DNA of 17,916 nucleotides from CAZXCQ01 sp964639275 (GCA_964639275.1 CAZXCQ010000119.1:1-17916), one strand, 5' to 3'. Shown: positions 7,949-15,434, counted from the first letter of the stretch. Numbers and translations: made by a program. Notes: a model not told the origin generated them from the letters alone.

Positions 7949-8947
7949 TTAATCCAGCCCGAGGAAGCTCTTGGGGTTCTCTTCGGTCAACCTCCTTAAA
8001 TCCTCTGGTGAAAACTCGACCTGGCACCAGAAGATCTTCCTTGAGTATTCCTGAAACCACTTCAAATAGGACTTCTCGGTCCAGAAGCACCGGCCCATGT
8101 ACCAGTCGGTGCCATATAAGATCCTGTCCTGGATCCTGGGTGTTCTGAGGAGGCGTCTTATATCCCTGAAATACCTCCTGGGTGCGAACAGCATCTCGGT
8201 ATCATAGGAGATGTCTGTATAGACGTTGGGATACCTGATAATCAGCCCCGCGATCTCCGGTTGCCAGTCAGAGCCAGTCCGATCGTTGTGCGCCAGATTC
8301 AATTTGAGCGAAGGAAAATCATTCAGAACGGGGCCCCAGTACTTGGGGTCAGCCAGATGGTAGTACTCCCCGAGTCCGGGGATGCCCCCGTTTTCGCAGT
8401 GGGCCGTGATGGGAATCCGGTTCACTTCACAGTGCTCATATATGGGGTAGAGCCGGGTGTCGTCGGGCGTGAAGCCCATGACCGGATAGAGCTTGACCCC
8501 CTTAAATCCCCTATTGGTCAGTGCATCAATCACCAGTTCCACCACATTTTCTCTATTGGGATCGGCAGCCACAAAGGGGAGCATCCGGACACGATTATAT
8601 TTGCCGTTTATGGCCTCGACCGCTGCCATGGTTTCGGCCATCTGGTCCTCAAAGTATTTGGTGCCGCCACCGAACTTTTTGCAGTAGGCCATATCCATCA
8701 TCAAGGGGGTAGCGATCTCTATGCCGGCCTGATCCATCTCCTGGGCCAGCCGATGGGCTATCTCGGAGATCGACATCTGTGCAATTTCGAGCCAGTCCTC
8801 AAGCATGGAGTCGTCGGGGAGGATCTTTTTGATAACCTGGTGGGCAATGCAATGAAAGGGATTTTTTAGATCCAAAAGGAATCGCTTACGGAATTCCAGT
8901 GGGACACAATCCAGACTAAAGATGTGGCAGTGGCAATTGATCTTCAT
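7949..8947 (-). CDS. Metal-dependent amidohydrolase (amidohydrolase 2 type)
   Basis: This 332-residue TIM-barrel protein has the amidohydrolase-superfamily metal site: H6-x-H8 at the N-terminus, K152 in GVKLYP, H183 in TAHCENGG, H220 in LNLAHN and D281 in YGTDWYM. Members of this branch are hydrolases or non-oxidative decarboxylases, and the substrate is not evident here. An upstream ATG at 8983 is possible, but the ATG at 8947 has GAGGAG at a good distance and puts HxH at the very start as usual, so it is preferred. It is first in a minus-strand operon with the Crp-type regulator and probably the transporter, which suggests a regulated uptake-and-degradation unit. Confidence 0.85.
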   Translation of the reverse strand: MKINCHCHIFSLDCVPLEFRKRFLLDLKNPFHCIAHQVIKKILPDDSMLEDWLEIAQMSISEIAHRLAQEMDQAGIEIATPLMMDMAYCKKFGGGTKYFEDQMAETMAAVEAINGKYNRVRMLPFVAADPNRENVVELVIDALTNRGFKGVKLYPVMGFTPDDTRLYPIYEHCEVNRIPITAHCENGGIPGLGEYYHLADPKYWGPVLNDFPSLKLNLAHNDRTGSDWQPEIAGLIIRYPNVYTDISYDTEMLFAPRRYFRDIRRLLRTPRIQDRILYGTDWYMGRCFWTEKSYLKWFQEYSRKIFWCQVEFSPEDLRRLTEENPKSFLGLD

Positions 8948-9027
8948 AGATGTCTCCTCGGGGAACTGGGGTCCAAAAATCATGCCTATGCATTTGTCCC
9001 AAAGTCTGGTAAAATGGTAACAGCTTG

Positions 9028-9228
9028 GTACTTCGTCTCATAAATTCGGTGACATATTTCTCAGTTGAACCGTGTTCACGTGCTGGTATTTCTGGATTCC
9101 GGNNNNNNNNNNNNNNNNNNNNNNNNNNNNNNNNNNNNNNNNNNNNNNNNNNNNNNNNNNNNNNNNNNNNNNNNNNNNNNNNNNNNNNNNNNNNNNNNNN
9201 NNGTGACCGTATTTATGAAACCATGTAC
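9028..9228. repeat. Inverted repeat surrounding an assembly gap
   Basis: The 26-bp block at 9028-9053 matches the reverse complement of 9203-9228 at 21 of 26 positions. Between them lie 49 sequenced bases and 100 N (9103-9202). The bases just before the N (CTGGATTCCGG, 9092-9102) equal the start of the R4 element at 15356. The gap therefore probably sits in a multicopy palindromic repeat that the assembler could not pass. The true length of the gap is unknown. Confidence 0.75.
9103..9202. other. Assembly gap of 100 N
   Basis: Exactly 100 N are present, the usual placeholder for a scaffold join of unknown length. Any gene or repeat in the gap is invisible, and the order of the two sides depends on the scaffolding. 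Confidence 0.98.
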
Positions 9229-9301
9229 TTAGCTTTGTGAAACCCGGGGGATGGGGGTTCCGAACCCCCATCCCCCGGGTTTCAAAGGGCCGAAGGGTTA
9301 C
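9225..9301. repeat. R1 intergenic repeat, copy C, with a 47-bp perfect palindrome
   Basis: It begins GTACTTAGC and ends GGGTTAC. The core, 9238-9284, is a perfect palindrome with 23-bp arms around a single C, rich in runs of G and C (GAAACCCGGGGG ... CCCCCGGGTTTC). It shares TTCCGAACCCCCAT with copies A and D. The hairpin could block transcription or replication, but no T tract follows. Confidence 0.85.
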
Positions 9302-9308
9302 GTAGAAT

Positions 9309-9372
9309 GTAACATCTCAAAAACCGGGGGCAAGCCGTGGCATGTGGAAAGAAAGGGTTTTTGAGAAGTTAC
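9309..9372. repeat. R2 intergenic repeat, copy 2 (short form)
   Basis: This 64-bp element has 17-bp terminal inverted repeats that match at 16 positions: GTAACATCTCAAAAACC on the left and GGTTTTTGAGAAGTTAC on the right. The interior holds GGCATGTGGAAAGAAA, shared with copy 1. This copy shows most clearly that R2 is bounded by inverted ends. Confidence 0.82.
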
Positions 9373-9387
9373 AGCTAGTCCCATAAT

Positions 9388-9402
9388 TACCCAATGTGGG
9401 TA
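9388..9402. promoter_or_regulatory. Palindromic operator candidate upstream of the HEAT gene
   Basis: TACCCA-ATG-TGGGTA is a perfect 6-bp inverted repeat. The right half with its centre (CAATGTGGGTA) recurs upstream of the flavodiiron gene at 10314-10324. The shared sequence suggests a binding site for a common regulator, but the regulator is not known. Confidence 0.4.
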
Positions 9403-9570
9403 GAACTCACAAGGAGAAAATGTTGCCAGGTGGCGGACACGGGATCAGGCATTGGCACCCTTTGGTCTTTTAGAAGAACTTTGCAGGGTGTGGCATACGA
9501 TCATTGAAGAGGGAATAGCAACTCCCCGATGTCTTTTTGGACCTGTATACCTTGGACACACGGAGGCACC

Positions 9571-10266
9571 GTGTCACCCGGGAGGCCGAGGGGTCGTCAA
9601 CTCAAAAGAGAGGTCATGGAACTGCTTGGTTCAGGGGATCTTGACCAGACATTGGCTGCCCTCTGTCAGATGCCTGCCCGTCAGGTAATCAACCCGTTAT
9701 TGTCCCTTCTTCCTGGTAGGGATCAGAAGACAAAGTGGGCGGCTGTCACGGCCATCGGCGCTGTGGTGGCAAATCTTGCAGACCATGATATGGAGGCCGC
9801 GCGTGTGATCATGCGCCGGCTGATGTGGCAGCTAAATGATGAGTCTGGTGGCATCGGCTGGGGTTGTCCTGAGGCCATGGGAGAGATCATGGCCTGTCAT
9901 CGCGGTCTTGCCGCCGAATACGCCGATGTATTGATTTCCTATGTGAGAGAGGATGGAAATTTCCTGGAATATGAACCCCTGCAGTGGGGTGCCCTCTGGG
10001 GGATAGCCCGTCTTGCCCAGGCCGATCCCCGTCTGCTGGCCGGGTCTATCCCGTACCTCATGCCCCTTCTAAAAGGGTCTGATGCATCGGTGAGGGGCCT
10101 TTGCGCATGGGCCCTCGGGCTTCTGGGGGCAGGGGAGGCGTGTTCACGGATCCAGGGGCTCTTGGATGATCGCTCTGAGGTTGAGATCTACCGGGACCGG
10201 AGGCTCACGGTCGTCCCTGTGATGGATCTGGCAAAGGAGGCGCTGGCAAGGCTAAAAAAGGCTTGA
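9571..10266 (+). CDS. HEAT-repeat-like protein, DVU0298 type
   Basis: This is a 231-residue, all-helical, tryptophan- and alanine-rich soluble protein. The start (LKREVMELL-GDLDQTLAALCQMPARQVINPL) and the middle (TKWAAVTAIGAVVANL) resemble the HEAT-like family known as DVU0298 in sulfate-reducing bacteria, whose function is unknown. HEAT-like helical pairs are visible near 38-60, 120-145 and 155-185. Three starts are possible: ATG 9529, GTG 9571 and ATG 9616. GTG 9571 is preferred because GGAGG lies four bases upstream and it keeps the conserved RQLKREV segment. The gene is followed 96 bp later by the flavodiiron gene and shares an operator-like motif with it. The family assignment is from memory of the pattern; the role is presumably protein-protein interaction. 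Confidence 0.75.
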   Translation: MSPGRPRGRQLKREVMELLGSGDLDQTLAALCQMPARQVINPLLSLLPGRDQKTKWAAVTAIGAVVANLADHDMEAARVIMRRLMWQLNDESGGIGWGCPEAMGEIMACHRGLAAEYADVLISYVREDGNFLEYEPLQWGALWGIARLAQADPRLLAGSIPYLMPLLKGSDASVRGLCAWALGLLGAGEACSRIQGLLDDRSEVEIYRDRRLTVVPVMDLAKEALARLKKA

Positions 10267-10307
10267 CCAATCCATTCATTTTTCCTAAATGAAAGACTTC
10301 GTTTTTG

Positions 10308-10325
10308 ATACCACAATGTGGGTAT
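10308..10325. promoter_or_regulatory. Palindromic operator candidate upstream of the flavodiiron gene
   Basis: ATACCACAATGTGGGTAT forms an imperfect palindrome, with CCACA pairing TGTGG around one A and ATA pairing TAT beyond a one-base bulge. Eleven bases are identical to the palindrome at 9388-9402. It sits 37 bp before the start codon, where a repressor or a hairpin could affect expression. Confidence 0.4.
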
Positions 10326-10362
10326 TTTGATATCCATTTAAGAATCTCCGAGGAGGTAACAG

Positions 10363-11547
10363 ATGAAACCGCTTGAGATCTCAAAGGGCATCTATTGTTT
10401 ATGTGCGATTGACTGGAATATCAGAGACTTTCACGGGTATTCCACCTACGAAGGAACCACCTATAACGCCTACCTTGTCTTGGATGACAAGATTACGCTC
10501 ATCGATACGGTCAAAAAGGACTTTACAGATGAGCTGATAGACGGGATCAGCCAGGTTATTGACCCCAGGAAGATCGATTACGTCATCAGCAATCATACGG
10601 AAATGGACCACTCGGGCGGTCTGCCAAGGGTGATGCACAAGATTGGTGAGGACAAGCCGCTTTACTGTTCAAAGGTGGGGCACAAGAATCTTTCAAGCCA
10701 CTATACACAGGGATGGAACTACCGGCCCGTTGAAAATGGGGAGGAGTTGCGCCTTGGCAAAAAGACAATAACCTTCCTGGAGACCCGGATGCTCCACTGG
10801 CCCGACAGTATGGTCAGCTATTTAAAAGAGGACAAGATCCTGTTTTCAAGCGATGCCTTTGGTCAGCACTACGCAGGGTTAGAGCGGTTTGACGATGAGA
10901 TCGGTGAAGCCATCATGCCCCATGCCCTAAAATATTTCGCCAATATCCTGCTACCCTACTCCCCCCTCATCCAAAAACTGGTGGATACGGTCACGGAGAT
11001 GGGGCTCGAATTTAAGATGCTCTGCCCCGACCATGGCATCATATGGAGAAAGGACCCCGGTAAGATCATCACCAGCTACGTGGAATGGAGCCAGCAGAGA
11101 CCCAGGCGAAAGGCCCTTGTGATCTACGATACCATGTGGCACAGCACCGAAATGATGGCCAAGGCCATGGTTGAATCGCTAGATCAGGAGGGTGTTGATG
11201 CCAAACCCATGCGCCTGAGGTCCTGGCACAGGAGCGATATCATCACCCAGGTGACGGATGCGGGGGCCATAATTATCGGATCTCCCACAATCAATAACGG
11301 GATCTTTCCCACTGTCAGCGATTTCCTCACCTATATGAAAGGGCTGAGGCCCAAAGACAAGGTGGGGGCTGCCTTTGGTTCCTATGGGTGGAGCGGAGAG
11401 GCGGTCAAATTGATCAATCGTGAACTGAAAGAGATGAAATTTGAACTGATTGATCCGGGAGTCAAGGTCCAGTATGTACCGGATCGGGAAGGGCTTGAGG
11501 CCTGCAGGGCACTGGGGAAGAAAATCGTCCAGGCACTCCCCGCCTAA
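10363..11547 (+). CDS. fprA: Flavodiiron protein (A-type flavoprotein)
   Basis: This 394-residue cytoplasmic enzyme reduces O2 to water and/or NO to N2O with electrons from a rubredoxin-like donor. Residues 1-245 form the metallo-beta-lactamase-like domain and carry all expected iron ligands: H78-x-E80-x-D82, H145, D164 and H224. Residues about 250-394 form a flavodoxin domain, with the FMN phosphate loop at YDTMWHSTEMMA (255-266), SPTINNG and AFGSYGWSGEA. No extra rubredoxin domain is attached, so it is the minimal class A form. The ATG has GAGGAGG seven bases upstream. Only 25 bp separate it from the YcaO gene, so they are probably co-transcribed. Family members protect anaerobes from O2 or NO. 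Which gas this one prefers cannot be read from the sequence. Confidence 0.95.
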   Translation: MKPLEISKGIYCLCAIDWNIRDFHGYSTYEGTTYNAYLVLDDKITLIDTVKKDFTDELIDGISQVIDPRKIDYVISNHTEMDHSGGLPRVMHKIGEDKPLYCSKVGHKNLSSHYTQGWNYRPVENGEELRLGKKTITFLETRMLHWPDSMVSYLKEDKILFSSDAFGQHYAGLERFDDEIGEAIMPHALKYFANILLPYSPLIQKLVDTVTEMGLEFKMLCPDHGIIWRKDPGKIITSYVEWSQQRPRRKALVIYDTMWHSTEMMAKAMVESLDQEGVDAKPMRLRSWHRSDIITQVTDAGAIIIGSPTINNGIFPTVSDFLTYMKGLRPKDKVGAAFGSYGWSGEAVKLINRELKEMKFELIDPGVKVQYVPDREGLEACRALGKKIVQALPA

Positions 11548-11572
11548 ATTGATACGAAAGGAAAAGGAAAAC

Positions 11573-13315
11573 ATGAGTCCATATAAGGTCGTTTTGCATG
11601 ATGCCTACAAGGGTTATACCCTGGATCAAGACAAGCTCCTCACCCCGGAGGAGACGGTTCAGAGATTCCGGGACAAGTTGAAGGCCGTGGACCTGGATAT
11701 CCTGGAAGAGACCATCAGGATTGATAACGGCCGTCTTGATATACCGGTCTATTTCAGCGTATGCGGCCGAGACGCTGAGGCGGTGATCGGAACCAAAAAA
11801 CAGATGGGAAAGGGGGGAACCCCCCACCAGTCAGAGGCCAGCGCTGTCATGGAACTGGCCGAGAGATTCAGCTTTTTTAGCTTTTGCAAGGACCCGAAGA
11901 ATTTCTTTTTGGAGAAATATCGAAACATCACAGAGAGGGCCATTTCCTTTGAGGCCATTGCCCGATCGGTCCATGACGATTCCGACGAAGTGGACATCGC
12001 CCGTGAGGTCTTCTCACGGCTTCCACTAAGATGGACATGGGCCTATAACATGACCCGGGAAGAGGAAGTCCTCATTCCATTTAACTGGTTTTTTACGATA
12101 AATGAATTCAATGGTCCGTCGGCAGGCAATTGTGTGGAGGAGGCGGTCAGCCAGGGGGTCTGCGAGATAGTGGAAAGGCATGTTTCATCCATTGTCAGCA
12201 GAAACAGGCTCAAGACCCCGGCCGTTGATCTCAATTCCATCACCGATCCCCTTGTCCTGGAGATGATTGGAAAATACCGAAACGCCGGCGTAGCGCTCTA
12301 CGCCTCCGATTTTTCGCTCGATACAGGCATACCCAGCGTGGGAGTGCTTGCCTATGACCCCGTGACCTTTCCCCACAAGAGCGAAATCGTCTGGACCGCC
12401 GGAACAACGCCCGGCCCCCAGAAGGCCCTGAGCCGGGCGTTGACCGAGGTGGCTCAACTCGCCGGTGACTTTAATACCTGTTCCAACTATGTGGCAAGTG
12501 GTCTTCCCAAATTCACTGATCTTGAAGAGGCAGCATATGTCACCACCCCCGAAAGGATAATTGATATCAGCCGTTTGCCGGATCTTTCCAATGACAATAT
12601 CCGGGTGGAGGTGGAGAACTGCATCTCGGCCCTATCTCGCATCAAGATGGAGGTGATCCTGGTTGATGTGATGCACCCCAAACTGGGGATCCCTGCGTTT
12701 TATACCATAATACCGGGGGCCCATTTCAGGGAAAGGGCCGCGGGAACCAGTGTTGGGATGTTTTCAGCCAAGCTGATCTCAGAGAGCAATGATCCCTGGT
12801 GGGCCATCCAGGAACTCAAGAAGATGGATCAGGTCATGCCCGGAAAGTATTTTGTTAAGTTTTTTCTGGGGGTTACCCATATCGCTATCCAAAAACCATC
12901 CATGGCCCTGAAATATCTGGAGGAGGCGCTTGACCTCGGCCCCAAAGAAGAGGATATTCCCAGTATCTATTCCTATATGGGGGTCTGCCTAAAGGACCTC
13001 GAGCAATACCGGGAGGCCATCAAGGCCCTGGAGAAGGGGCAGGGATATGACAGGGAAAGGACCGATATCTATAACCTCATGGGTTTCTGCCACTTTAAGC
13101 TAAAGGAGCACGAAGAGGCCATAGCGTGTTTCAGGGAGGTGCTCAAGCTCAATCCCAGCTCCGCCATTGACTATGCCAATATCGCCTCCAATTACCGGGA
13201 TATGGGGGATAGGGAAAATGCCGTCCGTCACTATCGAATGGCCCTGGAATTGGACCCAACCATCGATTTTGCAAAGGAGAACCTGTGGCGGTTGGAACAG
13301 GCGGGCAATTTATAG
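11573..13315 (+). CDS. YcaO-domain protein with C-terminal TPR repeats
   Basis: This 580-residue protein has a YcaO domain at about 62-400. Its ATP/Mg-binding motifs are visible: S90-x3-E94-x2-E97-R98 in the first conserved helix, and E190, E198, E201 and R202 in the second (NCVEEAVSQGVCEIVERH). YcaO enzymes use ATP to activate peptide backbone amides, giving azolines, thioamides or amidines; one branch modifies ribosomal protein S12. Three TPR units follow at about 463-496, 497-530 and 531-564 and could recognise the target or a partner. The ATG at 11573 has AAAGGAAAAGGAAA upstream. An in-frame upstream start would overlap the flavodiiron gene and is rejected. No TfuA, cyclodehydratase partner or obvious precursor peptide gene is nearby, so the substrate is unknown. 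The domains are seen; the reaction is inferred from the family. Confidence 0.92.
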   Translation: MSPYKVVLHDAYKGYTLDQDKLLTPEETVQRFRDKLKAVDLDILEETIRIDNGRLDIPVYFSVCGRDAEAVIGTKKQMGKGGTPHQSEASAVMELAERFSFFSFCKDPKNFFLEKYRNITERAISFEAIARSVHDDSDEVDIAREVFSRLPLRWTWAYNMTREEEVLIPFNWFFTINEFNGPSAGNCVEEAVSQGVCEIVERHVSSIVSRNRLKTPAVDLNSITDPLVLEMIGKYRNAGVALYASDFSLDTGIPSVGVLAYDPVTFPHKSEIVWTAGTTPGPQKALSRALTEVAQLAGDFNTCSNYVASGLPKFTDLEEAAYVTTPERIIDISRLPDLSNDNIRVEVENCISALSRIKMEVILVDVMHPKLGIPAFYTIIPGAHFRERAAGTSVGMFSAKLISESNDPWWAIQELKKMDQVMPGKYFVKFFLGVTHIAIQKPSMALKYLEEALDLGPKEEDIPSIYSYMGVCLKDLEQYREAIKALEKGQGYDRERTDIYNLMGFCHFKLKEHEEAIACFREVLKLNPSSAIDYANIASNYRDMGDRENAVRHYRMALELDPTIDFAKENLWRLEQAGNL

Positions 13316-13367
13316 GGGTGCCAGGAAAGCAGTGTCAGAATTCCCATTGTCTGGATTTCAGAAAACT

Positions 13368-13477
13368 GTAACATTTTAGTTTTGAAACCCGGGCAACGGG
13401 GATTCCGAACCCCCATTCCCCTGTCTCAGTTCCAATTTTGATGAAGGCTAAATTGATACAGAAGACTAAAGTGTTAC
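13368..13477. repeat. R1 intergenic repeat, copy D
   Basis: It begins GTAACATTTTAG and TTTTGAAACCCGGG, shares GGGGATTCCGAACCCCCAT with copy A, and ends with both R1 terminal forms in succession, GGCTAAATTGATAC and then ACTAAAGTGTTAC. The last 37 bases lie inside the DUF6178 coding sequence and supply its ATG. Confidence 0.83.
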
Positions 13478-15186
13478 AGACATTGGAAGAGAAGACGCGA
13501 TCACAAACAGCCAAGAAAGCCACTGACAACAGGATCGAGAAATCTCTCCTGGCCGAGATTACCACCCTTTCGCCTAGTGAGATCCTGGACCGGATCCTTG
13601 GGCACGAAAACCCCAAAGAAATTGTCCGCCATATGCCCAGCGGGGACTTTTTCTGGCTTATCAAAAAGGTGGGTGAGGATGAATGTCTCCCTCTTCTTGA
13701 GCTGGCATCCGAAGATCAGTGGACCTATCTCCTGGACCTGGAGGTCTGGCGGAAAGACCGTCTGGACGTGGAGCACACCTCACTGTGGCTCAAACGGCTT
13801 GAGCAGGCACAGCCAGCGGGTCTTGTCAGGTGGCTGTTAAACCGGGGCCAGAGCCTTGCATTCTACTATCTGTTTAAGAATATTGAGCTGGTGATCAGGG
13901 AGCCGGACAGGGAATTTGATATTCCGGATGGTTTCTTCAGCCTTGATGGCGTCTTTTTTATAAAGGTGATTGATTCTCGTTACAGAGAAACCATCGAGAA
14001 TATCCTCCGAGAGGTGGCCCACAAGGATTCCAACCGATACCAGGCCCTTGTCCTTGGGCTCGCCGGGGTCCTCCCCGCAGAGACCGAAGAAGAGATGTAC
14101 CGGATGAGAAACGCCCGCCTTGCGGAACACGGTTTTCTCCCCTATGAGGAGGCCATATCGGTTTACGCCCCTCTCGACGTCGAGGCCATCAAAAAGGAAG
14201 ATGCAAAAAAATCATCGGGTATCACCATTGATAAAGAAAGCTGGGCACTGGCACCCCTTTCTCCGCTTTATCACGCGGGTACCGACAACATCCTGGGAAT
14301 TAGCCTGTCTGAAATCGCCGACCCCATGTTTCTGGACCGGTTGCGTCTTGAGTTTGCCGGTCTGTGCAACCAGGTCCTTTCGGCAGATGGTATATTGGCC
14401 CAGGATCTTGATGTCCTGGTAAAGACCTGCCGAAAGGCCGCCGGGTATCTCAATCTGGCCCTTGAGAGACTTTGCGGCAAGGATGTCTCTTCGGCCATCA
14501 AGTTGCTAAGAAGACATTCCCTCGTTTCTATCTTTCGGGTGGGCTTTGGCCTTGTCCTTAAGGTGAAATGGGAGGCAGAGCGCTGGATAAAGACCAGTTG
14601 GTTTGAAGCCCAGGGTCTTGATTACGATTTTTGGGGAGAGGAGTGGGCGGGAATGCTTTCTGCTATGCTGGAAAAACGCCCTCGCTTCTACACCGGCCCC
14701 AGCCCCGAAGGAGAAGAATTGAGGGACTTTCAATGGCTCTCGGATCTCGGGGATTGCGCAAAGGTCCTGCGGCGTCTGATGGTCCTGGATGCCCTTTTCG
14801 AACAGATAGCCGGACGATATCCAATGGAGGAAGATCTTGTCCAGTCAACTCGAGCGTCGTTCCATCCTCTTCTCTTCAATCTCTGGGCACGCAAATTGTT
14901 AAACCTTGAGCCTTCCCTTTCCGCGATCTCCCTGGCCAATGCCAGGGCCTTTTTTCGACAACTCAGATCCGATAGAAAGAGGCCCCCCTATCGAATAGAT
15001 GGATTTGAGGACGCATTTGTCGAATTTTTCATGTCTTATGCCTCCGGTTCTGACCCGGAGGCGGCATCAATCCTCAAAGAGACCCTACTGCTGATCTGGC
15101 ACGAGTTCCGCGACGAATACGAGTGGGTTCCCACCCGGGACCTGAACAGGCGGTACTCCAGATTTATTTCCATCGCTCCTTCTTGA
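13441..15186 (+). CDS. DUF6178-type protein of unknown function
   Basis: This soluble, acidic, largely helical protein of 581 residues has no signal peptide or membrane segment. I recognise it as resembling the DUF6178 family of Desulfobacterota from its N-terminal pattern: LSPSEILDRIL, then a segment like ENPKEIVRHMPSGDFFWLIKKVG, LLELASEDQWTYLLDLEVW and LLNRGQSLAFYYL. Its function is unknown. The ATG at 13441 (or TTG at 13438) lies within an R1 repeat. No good ribosome-binding site is visible, and the first 12 residues (MKAKLIQKTKVL) are translated repeat, so the native start may have been displaced. The gap of 125 bp from the YcaO gene is almost entirely repeat. Earlier linkage to the HEAT/flavodiiron/YcaO cluster is likely. 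The assignment relies on pattern memory. Confidence 0.8.
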   Translation: MKAKLIQKTKVLQTLEEKTRSQTAKKATDNRIEKSLLAEITTLSPSEILDRILGHENPKEIVRHMPSGDFFWLIKKVGEDECLPLLELASEDQWTYLLDLEVWRKDRLDVEHTSLWLKRLEQAQPAGLVRWLLNRGQSLAFYYLFKNIELVIREPDREFDIPDGFFSLDGVFFIKVIDSRYRETIENILREVAHKDSNRYQALVLGLAGVLPAETEEEMYRMRNARLAEHGFLPYEEAISVYAPLDVEAIKKEDAKKSSGITIDKESWALAPLSPLYHAGTDNILGISLSEIADPMFLDRLRLEFAGLCNQVLSADGILAQDLDVLVKTCRKAAGYLNLALERLCGKDVSSAIKLLRRHSLVSIFRVGFGLVLKVKWEAERWIKTSWFEAQGLDYDFWGEEWAGMLSAMLEKRPRFYTGPSPEGEELRDFQWLSDLGDCAKVLRRLMVLDALFEQIAGRYPMEEDLVQSTRASFHPLLFNLWARKLLNLEPSLSAISLANARAFFRQLRSDRKRPPYRIDGFEDAFVEFFMSYASGSDPEAASILKETLLLIWHEFRDEYEWVPTRDLNRRYSRFISIAPS

Positions 15187-15187
15187 C

Positions 15188-15265
15188 TAACACTTTAGCC
15201 GTTTGAAAGCCGGACAATGGGGATTCCCTATCCCCATTCCCGTTTTTCCAAGTACAAATCTTGAC
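15188..15265. repeat. R1 intergenic repeat, copy E (degraded right half)
   Basis: TAACACTTTAGCCGTTTGAA begins one base after the DUF6178 stop codon. A hairpin with 8-bp arms follows, AATGGGGA at 15216-15223 and TCCCCATT at 15231-15238. The right end is degraded (AATCTTGACGAAC). Confidence 0.75.
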
Positions 15266-15281
15266 GAACTCGCAAAAAGTC

Positions 15282-15383
15282 GTCACTCCGGTGAACCCTG
15301 TGCCGGACTCGATCCGGTAACCGGAGTCCAGGTATCTTCTAAGTGACTGAAAGAACTGGATTCCGGATCAAGTCCGGAATGAC
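15282..15383. repeat. R4 palindromic repeat (CTGGATTCCGG type)
   Basis: It starts GTCACTCCGG and ends CCGGAATGAC, an imperfect terminal inverted repeat. Inner blocks CCGGACTCGATCCGG and ATTCCGGATCAAGTCCGGAAT-like segments give further pairing. Similar CTGGATTCCGG repeats are widespread in bacterial intergenic DNA. The first 11 bases of the right block recur at the edge of the N gap (9092-9102). A small hairpin, TTGATGG and CCATCAA, follows at 15396-15421. Confidence 0.7.
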
Positions 15384-15434
15384 GGAAAAGCGGCATTGAT
15401 GGGTTTTCACGAGACCATCAATCTCAAAAAGAAC

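Noticed and set aside
9452..9688. 78-codon frame overlapping the start of the HEAT-like gene
   Set aside because: It runs out of frame into a conserved region of the HEAT-like gene and has no ribosome-binding site or recognisable motif. A frameshift joining the two is not supported.
11450..11572. Upstream extension of the YcaO gene
   Set aside because: It would overlap the flavodiiron gene by about 100 bp, and the segment reads like that gene in another frame. The ATG at 11573 has a ribosome-binding site.
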